Shown: positions 19,777 through 27,002 of the stretch, one piece after another
How the letters are laid out: each line of letters starts with the position of its first letter
How positions within the stretch are numbered: the first letter of the stretch is position 1
Assembly (NCBI GenBank): GCA_004557735.1
Contig: SFFV01000004.1
Coordinates: forward strand, 1-64,000
Source: Clostridiales bacterium
GTDB lineage: Bacteria > Bacillota > Clostridia > Oscillospirales > Oscillospiraceae
Direction: 5' to 3'
Length of the DNA: 64,000 nt
Made by a program: the position numbers and the translations under genes
Notes under the pieces: model-generated
Told to the model about the DNA's origin: nothing
The model's input: only the letters and a program-made list of their open reading frames with translations
The model's database searches: none

Positions 19777-20964
19777 TCAAAGCATAAACTGTTTTTTTCC
19801 GGATGTGAGGTCCTTCCAGACCGGGGACATGCTGCGGAGATACTCCACAACGCGCGGAATCTCGCGAAGCATATAGTCTACCTGCTCGCTTGTGTTCTCC
19901 TCACAGAGTGAGAGACGCAGGGAGCCATGCGCTACCTCGTGCGGACGGCCGATGGCGAGAAGAACGTGGCTCGGATCAAGCGAGCCGGATGTACACGCAC
20001 TGCCGGAGGAAGCGCAGATGCCCGCCTCGTCGAGCAGGAGAAGAAGGCTCTCCCCCTCGATGCCTTCAAAGCAGAAGTTCACATTGCCGGGGAGCCGCTT
20101 TGTCTCATCGCCGTTGAGCGCCGCGTGCGGGATGGTTTTGAGCCCGGCGATCAGCTTATCGCGCAGGGCACTGACGTACGCTGCATTTTTCTCGAGATTC
20201 GCACACGCCTCGGAGAGAGCTGCCGCCATCGCGACGATGCCGCCGACGTTTTCCGTACCGGCACGCCTGCCGCGCTCCTGCGCGCCGCCCTCGATCACGT
20301 TCACCAGAGGAATTCCGCGGCGGGCGTACAGCGCGCCGACGCCTTTCGGGCCGTGGAATTTGTGCGCGGAAATCGAGAGCATATCGATGTTCTGCGCCTT
20401 CACGTCGATGGCAATATGCCCTGCCGCCTGCACGGCGTCCGTATGGAAGATGACGCCCTTTTCGCGGCAGACCGCGCCGATCTCCGCAACCGGCTGAACG
20501 GTACCGATCTCGTTATTCGCAAACAGGATCGTTACGAGACAGGTGTCCTCGCGGATCGCGCCGCGCACCTGCTCGGGCGTGACGATGCCGTTTTCGTGAA
20601 CGTCCAGCAGCGTGATATCGTAGCCGTACTTTTCAAGCTTCTTGAGCGTATGCAGCACGGCGTGATGCTCAAACGCCGTGGAAATAATGTGCTTTTTCCC
20701 TTTCCTCGCGCCGATGGCCGCCGCGGAAAGGATCGCCTGGTTGTCCGACTCGCTGCCGCCGGAGGTAAAGGTGATCTCCCGCGCCTCTGCGCCCAGACAC
20801 CCGGCTACCGTTTCCCGCGCTGCGGCAAGCGCCTCCGCCGATTTCTGACCAAATTCATAGAGACTTGAAGCGTTGCCGTACCAGGTGTCCAGATACGGCA
20901 GCATCGCGTCAATGGCTGTTTTGCTCATCTTCGTGGTTGCCGCGTTGTCCGCATATACAAACAT
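19777..20964 (-). CDS. nifS: Cysteine desulfurase NifS/IscS
   Basis: A 395-residue PLP enzyme. The ATG at 20964 has AAAGGAG 8 bases upstream and begins FVYADNAATTKMS, the family N-terminus. The PLP lysine is in SAHKFHGPKG and the catalytic cysteine loop is SSGSACTSGSLDPSH. It releases sulfur from cysteine as a persulfide for the IscU scaffold. It is the middle gene of rrf2-nifS-iscU and also has its own promoter overlapping a palindrome. Confidence 0.95.
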   Translation of the reverse strand: MFVYADNAATTKMSKTAIDAMLPYLDTWYGNASSLYEFGQKSAEALAAARETVAGCLGAEAREITFTSGGSESDNQAILSAAAIGARKGKKHIISTAFEHHAVLHTLKKLEKYGYDITLLDVHENGIVTPEQVRGAIREDTCLVTILFANNEIGTVQPVAEIGAVCREKGVIFHTDAVQAAGHIAIDVKAQNIDMLSISAHKFHGPKGVGALYARRGIPLVNVIEGGAQERGRRAGTENVGGIVAMAAALSEACANLEKNAAYVSALRDKLIAGLKTIPHAALNGDETKRLPGNVNFCFEGIEGESLLLLLDEAGICASSGSACTSGSLDPSHVLLAIGRPHEVAHGSLRLSLCEENTSEQVDYMLREIPRVVEYLRSMSPVWKDLTSGKKQFML

Positions 20965-21000
20965 GGAAAAAACTCCTTTCATAAACCCTACTGTTTTTAT

Positions 21001-21037
21001 ATGTTTATAATGTACCACTATAAACATACGTTGTCAA
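21001..21037 (-). promoter_or_regulatory. nifS promoter overlapped by a 27-bp palindrome, likely Rrf2 operator
   Basis: On the minus strand TTGACA (21032-21037) and TACATT (21009-21014) are 17 bases apart. The region 21001-21027 has perfect 9-bp inverted arms (ATGTTTATA/TATAAACAT) with a 9-base centre covering the spacer and -10. The same 9-mer recurs just downstream of the rrf2 -10. Binding by the encoded Rrf2 protein is inferred. Confidence 0.65.
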
Positions 21038-21069
21038 CAGGTTTTTCTGAAGAGCTTAATCCCGCCGGG

Positions 21070-21507
21070 TCATCCCCCGAAATCGGGCGTTTTCGCGGCA
21101 ATATCGCCGTTTATAAGGTTGGCGAGCGTGATGCTGTCGAGATAATCGTTCATCACGCGGTCAAGCTCCTTCCAGAGCGGCAGTGTGAGACAGTTGTCGG
21201 CATTCGGGCATTCCGTCTCGCCGGATTTTACGCAGGAGACCGGCGCTATGGAGCCCTCCGCGGCGCGAAGGATGTCTCCGACAGCGTATTCCTCCGGACG
21301 CCGCGCAAGCCGGTAACCGCCGCCCCGGCCGCGCTGCGTCTGCAAAAAGCCGCTGCGGCTGAGCGCGGCGACAATGCCTTCAAGATATTTTTCGGATATA
21401 TTCTGGCGCTGGGCGATGTCCATCAGTACAACGTACTCCTCCCCGCCGCTGCGGGCAAGATCCGCCATAACACGCAGCGCATAGCGTCCCTTGGTCGAGA
21501 TCAGCAC
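21070..21507 (-). CDS. Rrf2 family transcriptional regulator (IscR-like)
   Basis: A 145-residue winged-helix regulator. The GTG at 21507 is chosen because a purine-rich AAGGGGG lies upstream and LISTKGRYALRVMADLA is the family N-terminus. The recognition region is ISEKYLEGIVAALSRSGFLQ and the wing RGRGGGYRLAR. Three cysteines in CVKSGETECPNADNC are spaced like the [2Fe-2S] ligands of IscR. It probably senses cluster status and controls nifS-iscU and itself. Confidence 0.9.
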   Translation of the reverse strand: MLISTKGRYALRVMADLARSGGEEYVVLMDIAQRQNISEKYLEGIVAALSRSGFLQTQRGRGGGYRLARRPEEYAVGDILRAAEGSIAPVSCVKSGETECPNADNCLTLPLWKELDRVMNDYLDSITLANLINGDIAAKTPDFGG

Positions 21508-21534
21508 GGTTTTTCCCCCTTGATTGGATCTTTT

Positions 21535-21572
21535 TATAAACATACTATATCACAATGTTTTATTTTCTACAA
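21535..21572 (-). promoter_or_regulatory. rrf2 promoter with operator half-site
   Basis: TTGTAG (21567-21572) and TATAGT (21544-21549) lie 17 bases apart on the minus strand. TATAAACAT at 21535-21543 repeats one arm of the nifS palindrome. Confidence 0.6.
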
Positions 21573-21578
21573 CCGGAA

Positions 21579-21606
21579 AATCGCGCCGGACAATGTCCGG
21601 CGCGAA
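21579..21606 (-). terminator. Terminator after the glycosyltransferase gene
   Basis: TCGCGCCGGAC and GTCCGGCGCGA form an 11-bp stem with a 3-base loop, followed on the minus strand by TTTT. Confidence 0.75.
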
Positions 21607-21612
21607 ATCGAT

Positions 21613-22545
21613 TCATTCTCCATGCGCTTGCGGCGCATCGCCGCAGGTGTCGGTGACGATATACCGCGGTCTGCCCTTCACTTCCTCATAGATTTTGGAA
21701 ATGAAATACCCGATGACGCCGAGGCTGATCATAATGATGCTGCTCGAAAAAAGCTGGATAAGGATCACGGTGGTAAAGCCCCCGAGCGCCCGCCCGGAAA
21801 ACTTCTGCACAAGCGCGATCGTGCCGAGCACGAGCGCGACAAGCAGCATGACGCCGCCGAGGACCGTGACGATCTGCATGGGCGCGGCGGAAAACGAAGC
21901 AATATTCTCCACGGCGTATTTTGCCAGCGCAGCCGTGGACCACCTGGAGCTTCCGCCCGCGCGTTCCTGCACGTCAAAGGGGATGAGCGCCGTTTTGAAG
22001 CCGATCCACGAGGAGAGCGCGCGGAAAAAGGCGTTCCTCTCGCGCATGCTGATAAGGACGTTGACCGCTTTTCGGTCGAGCAGCTTAAAGTCGGACGCGT
22101 TCGCCATGTCGATACCGGTCGCACGGCTGATGAGAGAATAGAAGGCCCTCGCCGCGAGACCGTGCATGCGGCTCTCCGCGCCGCGGCTGGCCTTCCGCCC
22201 CTCAATGATCTCATAGCCCTGCTCCCACAAGCGATACATCTCCACGATCTTCTCCGGCGGGTGCTGGAGATCGCTGTCGATCACAACGCAGCAGTCGCCT
22301 TTCGCCGCGGAAAGCCCTGCGAGGATCGCCGCCTCCTTGCCGAAATTCCGGGAAAAGCGCACCCCGCGAACGCCGCCGGACGCGGAGAGCGCCGTGATCT
22401 TCTCCCATGTGGCGTCCTTTGAGCCGTCGTCAACAAAAATGATCTCGCAGCCGATCGCGGCGGCGGACAGCACGCCGCGGATGACCGAGGCCGTCTTTTC
22501 CAGCACAGCCTCCTCGTTATAGACAGGGATCACTACCGAAAGCAT
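21613..22545 (-). CDS. Family 2 glycosyltransferase with two C-terminal membrane helices
   Basis: A 310-residue protein beginning MLSVVIPVYNEEAVLE. The GT2 fold shows IIFVDDGSKDATWEKI, FGKEAAILAGLSAAKG and the DxD-like CCVVIDSDLQHPPEKI, as in dolichyl/polyprenyl-phosphate sugar transferases (DPM1/GtrB type). Two long hydrophobic helices follow at ~225-300. It probably loads a sugar onto a lipid carrier for surface glycosylation by the membrane partner encoded just upstream; the two genes overlap by 13 bases. Confidence 0.88.
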   Translation of the reverse strand: MLSVVIPVYNEEAVLEKTASVIRGVLSAAAIGCEIIFVDDGSKDATWEKITALSASGGVRGVRFSRNFGKEAAILAGLSAAKGDCCVVIDSDLQHPPEKIVEMYRLWEQGYEIIEGRKASRGAESRMHGLAARAFYSLISRATGIDMANASDFKLLDRKAVNVLISMRERNAFFRALSSWIGFKTALIPFDVQERAGGSSRWSTAALAKYAVENIASFSAAPMQIVTVLGGVMLLVALVLGTIALVQKFSGRALGGFTTVILIQLFSSSIIMISLGVIGYFISKIYEEVKGRPRYIVTDTCGDAPQAHGE

Positions 22546-23870
22546 CTCTCCGCCTCCTTCGCTGCGTCCGGCTCGCATCGGATTTCGCCGATGCCGAGCA
22601 CGTCCGCCATAACATTGTTCGGCCAGCTCTGCGCGTCTTCCGTGTCGAGATATTTGAGACCGTACAGCGCCGAATAGCGCGTCAAAGGCTCGATATAAGG
22701 AACCGTGACGCTGTTCTCTCCCCGCACGGCCGCCTCCGTGACGGCCGTCTCGTTTGCGCGTACCTGAAGATATACATTCGTTATGTCAGCAAAGCCAAAA
22801 ACGCCCCAGTAGAGCGTCGGGAGCACGAGCACCGCCGCAGCGCAAAGCACCGGGAGCTTCGTTTTGCCGGAAAACAGCTCCGACAGCAGCACGCCGTCCG
22901 CCGCGATGAGCAGTACCGCCGGAAACGCCAGACACCGCTCCGGGTAATACGTGGCGACGCCAAGCGCAAAGTTGGCGCAGAGCGAGCCGAGCACAAGCGC
23001 CGCGGCAAGAAGGATACGCTCCCGGCGGGCGCGGTACCAGAGCGCCAGAACAAGCGTTACCGCAAAAACAACGAGCGGCACCGCCAGCAAACGGTACTTC
23101 TCCAGCGCAGCGACAAGCCCTGTGCCAAGGGATACGAGCGAGACGTCCGCACCGCTTTTCATGCTTTCCGCCGGTCGAGTCATCATAAAGAGAAAGCCGC
23201 CGAGCGCCGCGAGCACCGGAAGGAGCGGATGGAAGCCGTTCCTTTTCTTCCGGACTGCGCGGCGGCCAAGAAGCAGCAGCGCGGAAAGGAAGATCGCGCC
23301 GACCGCCATATTTTCCAGATACGCGCCGGTATAAAAACCCGCAAGCATCCACAAAATCCAGAACACCGGCTTTTTCTCCGCGTCGCGTTCAAAAAGGCGG
23401 ATATACGGCGCGAGAAACGCCAGCCCGACGGCGCAGCCCCAGCCGTAGTTGCACGCCCCGTCCAGCCAGAAAAACACCTGTCCGAACGCCGGGACAAACA
23501 CCCACACAGCGCAGAAGATCATAAGGAGGATGAGGTTATTCGGCCCCTCCTCCGGCTGCACGAGACGGGCAAGGAGTGCAATCAGCGCCGTGAATACCAG
23601 AGCGTTTACAATATTAAATACCCCTTTGGGTAGCAGCAGAAAAAGCTGCGCCCAGAAATGGGAGAACAGCCGTCCGTTCATGGTCTGCGCGTGCGCCGCC
23701 ATCGAAGGGAATATCTCGCCGAAGCGCATAAGCCGCTCTCCGGTCGCAAAGCTGTGCATGTATGCCCAGTCGTCCACCGCATACGGCGTGAGGGCGTTTC
23801 CGAGAAGCAGGAGAAGAAAAGTTCCGAGAAGCAGCGCCGCGCGCACCTTCCCGGAGCGGATCGCCGGCAT
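22533..23870 (-). CDS. DUF6056 family polytopic membrane protein
   Basis: A 445-residue protein starting at the ATG preceded by AAGGAGG. It has about ten membrane helices and the family landmark TPYAVDDWAY followed by AHAQTMNGRLFSHFWAQ after the first helix, a layout seen in GT-C-like enzymes with an acidic pair after helix 1. The overlap with a GtrB-type transferase suggests it transfers a lipid-linked sugar to a surface acceptor. That role is inferred. Confidence 0.75.
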   Translation of the reverse strand: MPAIRSGKVRAALLLGTFLLLLLGNALTPYAVDDWAYMHSFATGERLMRFGEIFPSMAAHAQTMNGRLFSHFWAQLFLLLPKGVFNIVNALVFTALIALLARLVQPEEGPNNLILLMIFCAVWVFVPAFGQVFFWLDGACNYGWGCAVGLAFLAPYIRLFERDAEKKPVFWILWMLAGFYTGAYLENMAVGAIFLSALLLLGRRAVRKKRNGFHPLLPVLAALGGFLFMMTRPAESMKSGADVSLVSLGTGLVAALEKYRLLAVPLVVFAVTLVLALWYRARRERILLAAALVLGSLCANFALGVATYYPERCLAFPAVLLIAADGVLLSELFSGKTKLPVLCAAAVLVLPTLYWGVFGFADITNVYLQVRANETAVTEAAVRGENSVTVPYIEPLTRYSALYGLKYLDTEDAQSWPNNVMADVLGIGEIRCEPDAAKEAERCFR

Positions 23871-23907
23871 GGTCAGCGCCTCCTTGCATGGGATTCTTTT
23901 CCTATAT

Positions 23908-23935
23908 ATTATACACAAGCGGAAAATGAAGTCAA
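23908..23935 (-). promoter_or_regulatory. Promoter for the DUF6056/GT2 pair
   Basis: TTGACT and TATAAT on the minus strand with a 16-base spacer, about 35 bases before the ATG. Confidence 0.7.
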
Positions 23936-23963
23936 ATTCCACCGAATTTTTTTAAAAACCCCC

Positions 23964-23991
23964 TTGACAATACCCCCGGGGGGTATATAAT
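23964..23991 (+). promoter_or_regulatory. Copper operon promoter with CsoR-type operator
   Basis: TTGACA and TATAAT are 16 bases apart, and the spacer is the palindrome ATACCCCCGGGGGGTAT at 23970-23986, the G/C-tract operator type recognised by CsoR repressors. Repression by the next gene's product is expected until Cu(I) binds. Confidence 0.85.
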
Positions 23992-24016
23992 ACAGGCCGA
24001 AAGGAAGGGATGACCC

Positions 24017-24319
24017 ATGGACGAAAAAAGACCGTGCTGCTGCAAAAAGACCGAGCGGAGCGAGGACGAGCGCCGCGCGCTCATAAATCGCCTGCGCCGG
24101 GTTGAGGGGCAGATCCGCGGCATCCGCGGCATGCTCGAGCGCGACGCCTACTGCGCGGATATCCTCACGCAGTCCGCGGCGGTGAGCGCGGCAATGAACG
24201 GCTTCAACCGCGCGCTTTTGAACGCGCACCTGCACAACTGCGTCGTGCGCGACATCCGCGCGGGCGACGATTCCGTTGTGGACGAGCTGACCGCCCTTTT
24301 GCAGAAGCTGATGAAGTAA
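24017..24319 (+). CDS. csoR: Copper-sensing transcriptional repressor CsoR
   Basis: A 100-residue all-helical DUF156 protein. The Cu(I) ligands of the family are present as C46 (DAYCADIL), H71 and C75 (NAHLHNC). The N-terminus also carries three consecutive cysteines (RPCCCKK), an addition of unknown use. GGAAGG precedes the ATG. It lies directly upstream of the copper ATPase and downstream of its probable operator, so it should autoregulate the operon. Confidence 0.92.
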   Translation: MDEKRPCCCKKTERSEDERRALINRLRRVEGQIRGIRGMLERDAYCADILTQSAAVSAAMNGFNRALLNAHLHNCVVRDIRAGDDSVVDELTALLQKLMK

Positions 24320-24348
24320 ACATATCTCGATCACAGAAAGGCAAAACC

Positions 24349-26892
24349 ATGACGCAATATTCTGTTACAGGCATGAGCTGCGCGGCGTGCTCCGCGCGGG
24401 TGGAAAAGGCGGTCTCCGCCGTGCCGGGCGTTACCTCGTGCGCGGTGAGTCTGCTTACAAATTCTATGGGCGTGGACGGCTCCGCTGCCCCGGCGGACGT
24501 CATCCGCGCGGTGGAAAACGCCGGATACGGCGCAAGACTGAAGGACGTGAAGCGCGCGGCTCCTGCGGCGGCGGCGGGCGGGCTGACCGACCGCGAGACG
24601 CCGAAGCTCAAAAAGCGGCTGATCGCCTCGGCGGCGGTGCTGCTCGTACTGATGTACTTTTCCATGGGCCACATGTGGGGCGCGCCGATGCCCCACTGGC
24701 TGCACCACAACGGCGTGGGAATGGGGCTCGTCCAGCTCCTGCTCGCGGGCATCGTGCTCGTCATCAACCAAAAATTCTTTATCAGCGGCTTCCGGAGCGC
24801 CGTGAAGGGCGCGCCGAATATGGACACTCTCGTCGCCATGGGCTCGGCGGCGGCGTATCTGTGGAGCGTATACGAGCTTTTTACTCTGACCGTAGACTCG
24901 ACGGCGGAGGCCGATCTCTATTTTGAATCCGCCGCCATGATATTGACGCTCATTACCGTCGGCAAGACGCTGGAGGCGCACTCCAAGGGCAAAACGACCG
25001 ACGCGCTCCGCTCGCTCATGCAGCTCTCACCGAAAACGGCGCGGCTGGAGCGAAACGGTGAGGAGGTCGTTGTTGCGGCGGAGGAGGTGGTTCTCGGCGA
25101 CATTTTCCTCGTCCGCCCCGGCGACAGTGTCCCGGTGGACGGCGTCGTGCTCTCCGGCACGAGCGCCGTGAACGAGTCCGCGCTCACGGGTGAAAGCCTC
25201 CCCGTGGACAAGGCCGAGAACGACAGGGTGAGCGCCGGTACGATCAACCAGTCCGGCTTCCTGCGCTGCCGGGCAACCGGCGTCGGCGAGGATACGGCGC
25301 TTTCGCAGATCATCCGCATGGTAAGCGACGCCGCCGCGACAAAGGCGCCCATCGCCAAGACCGCCGATAAGGTTTCCGGTGTGTTCGTTCCGGTCGTGAT
25401 CGGCATTTCGGCCGTTACCATCATCGTCTGGCTGCTCGTCGGGCAGAGCTTCGGATACGCGCTCGCGCGCGGCATTTCGGTGCTCGTTATCAGCTGTCCG
25501 TGCGCACTCGGGCTTGCCACGCCGGTCGCCATCATGGTCGGCAGCGGCGTCGGCGCGAAAAACGGCATTCTCTTCAAAACGGCAGCGTCGCTCGAAGAGA
25601 CGGGCCGCACGCAGATCGTTGTATTGGATAAGACCGGTACGATCACGACCGGCGAGCCGGAGATCACCGATCTTCTCCCGGCGGACGGCGTTTCCGGGGA
25701 CGAGCTTCTGCGCCTCGCCGCAGCGCTGGAACAAAAGAGTGAGCATCCTCTCTCCCGCGCCGTTCTGAACGGCTTTGCCTGCCGCGGCGGCAAGTGCCCG
25801 GAGGCCGTGGATTTTTCCGCCGTGCCGGGCCGCGGCCTCACTGCGAAAATCGAAGGATACACCGTCTGCGGCGGCAACGCGGACTTCATCCGCGAAAAGA
25901 CCGCGCTCCCGGAGTCCATCACGCAGCGCGCCGCCGCGCTTGCGGACGAGGGGAAAACGCCGCTCTATTTTTCCCGGGACGACCGGCTTCTCGGCGTGAT
26001 CGCCGTGGCGGACGTTATGAAGGCCGACGCCGCCGAAGCCATCCGGGAGCTCAAGGGCATGGGGCTTCGCGTTGTGATGCTCACGGGCGATAACGCCCGC
26101 ACCGCCGCCGCCATCGGTGCGCGCTCCGGCGTGGACGCCGTTGTCGCCGGGGTGCTTCCGGACGGCAAGGAGGCCGTGATTCGAAAACTGCGCGAGAGCG
26201 GCAAGGTCGCCATGGTGGGCGACGGCATCAACGACGCCCCGGCACTCACGCGCGCGGACGTCGGTCTCGCCGTCGGCGCCGGAACGGACGTCGCCATCGA
26301 CGCCGCGGACGTTGTGCTTATGAAAAGCGGCATGAGCGACGTCGCCGCCGCCATTCGGCTCAGCCGCGCGGCGCTGCGCAACATTCGCGAGAATCTTTTC
26401 TGGGCGTTCATCTATAATATCATCGGCATCCCGCTCGCCGCGGGCGTATGGATCCCGATTTTCGGCTGGACGCTTCAGCCGATGTTCGGCGCGCTCGCGA
26501 TGAGTCTTTCGAGCTTCTGCGTCGTAACGAACGCGCTGCGTCTCAATCTCTTCCGTCTTCACGAGGCAAAGCATGATAAGCACAGGCATCCGGCGGCGCT
26601 TCCGGAGGAGTTTACCGCCGCGCCGCAGGAAACGAATAATACAGCCAATCACAGGGAGGAAAAAACCATGTACAAAACCACCGTCGCCGTTGAGGGCATG
26701 ATGTGCCATATGTGTGAAAAGCACGTCAACGAAGCCGTCTCCAAGGCATTCGCCGCCGAGGATCCCGTCTCCGACCACACCGCGAACAAGACCGCGTTCA
26801 TCTCCGCCGAAAAGCCGGACGCGGCGAAGGTCAAGGAAGTCATTGAGGCCGCCGGTTACACTGTCAAGGCGGTGCATACCGAAGCCATTTGA
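24349..26892 (+). CDS. copA: Copper-exporting P1B-type ATPase CopA with C-terminal CopZ-like domain
   Basis: An 847-residue protein. It has an N-terminal heavy-metal domain with GMSCAAC (C11, C14), membrane helices, the CPC metal site at C383-P-C385, phosphorylation motif DKTGT (Asp ~427), TGDN and GDGINDAPAL near the hinge, and two final helices. A His-rich linker (HEAKHDKHRHP) leads in frame into a second metal-binding domain of ~74 residues with GMMCHMC. It pumps Cu(I) out of the cytoplasm. The fusion is unusual because a good ribosome binding site precedes the second domain. Confidence 0.92.
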   Translation: MTQYSVTGMSCAACSARVEKAVSAVPGVTSCAVSLLTNSMGVDGSAAPADVIRAVENAGYGARLKDVKRAAPAAAAGGLTDRETPKLKKRLIASAAVLLVLMYFSMGHMWGAPMPHWLHHNGVGMGLVQLLLAGIVLVINQKFFISGFRSAVKGAPNMDTLVAMGSAAAYLWSVYELFTLTVDSTAEADLYFESAAMILTLITVGKTLEAHSKGKTTDALRSLMQLSPKTARLERNGEEVVVAAEEVVLGDIFLVRPGDSVPVDGVVLSGTSAVNESALTGESLPVDKAENDRVSAGTINQSGFLRCRATGVGEDTALSQIIRMVSDAAATKAPIAKTADKVSGVFVPVVIGISAVTIIVWLLVGQSFGYALARGISVLVISCPCALGLATPVAIMVGSGVGAKNGILFKTAASLEETGRTQIVVLDKTGTITTGEPEITDLLPADGVSGDELLRLAAALEQKSEHPLSRAVLNGFACRGGKCPEAVDFSAVPGRGLTAKIEGYTVCGGNADFIREKTALPESITQRAAALADEGKTPLYFSRDDRLLGVIAVADVMKADAAEAIRELKGMGLRVVMLTGDNARTAAAIGARSGVDAVVAGVLPDGKEAVIRKLRESGKVAMVGDGINDAPALTRADVGLAVGAGTDVAIDAADVVLMKSGMSDVAAAIRLSRAALRNIRENLFWAFIYNIIGIPLAAGVWIPIFGWTLQPMFGALAMSLSSFCVVTNALRLNLFRLHEAKHDKHRHPAALPEEFTAAPQETNNTANHREEKTMYKTTVAVEGMMCHMCEKHVNEAVSKAFAAEDPVSDHTANKTAFISAEKPDAAKVKEVIEAAGYTVKAVHTEAI
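26668..26892 (+). CDS. copZ: Possible internal start giving free CopZ-like copper chaperone
   Basis: Inside the copA frame, AGGGAGG at 26653-26659 sits 8 bases before ATG 26668. From there a 74-residue protein MYKTTVAVEGMMCHMCEKHV... would be made, with the usual size and CxxC site of a CopZ chaperone that carries Cu(I) to CopA. It shares frame and stop with copA. Whether it is translated separately, only as the CopA tail, or both cannot be told from sequence. Confidence 0.5.
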   Translation: MYKTTVAVEGMMCHMCEKHVNEAVSKAFAAEDPVSDHTANKTAFISAEKPDAAKVKEVIEAAGYTVKAVHTEAI

Positions 26893-26907
26893 TCCGATCG
26901 AATCCGT

Positions 26908-26943
26908 TCCGGGGAGCATTTTCCTGCTCCCCGGATTTTTTTG
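26908..26943 (+). terminator. Terminator of the copper operon
   Basis: CCGGGGAGCA/TGCTCCCCGG stem with a short loop and a T7 run. Confidence 0.9.
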
Positions 26944-27002
26944 AACCGTTTGACGGCAGAGCGCGTCTATAATGCGAAAACCTTTTTTAAAGGAGAAAAA
27001 AC

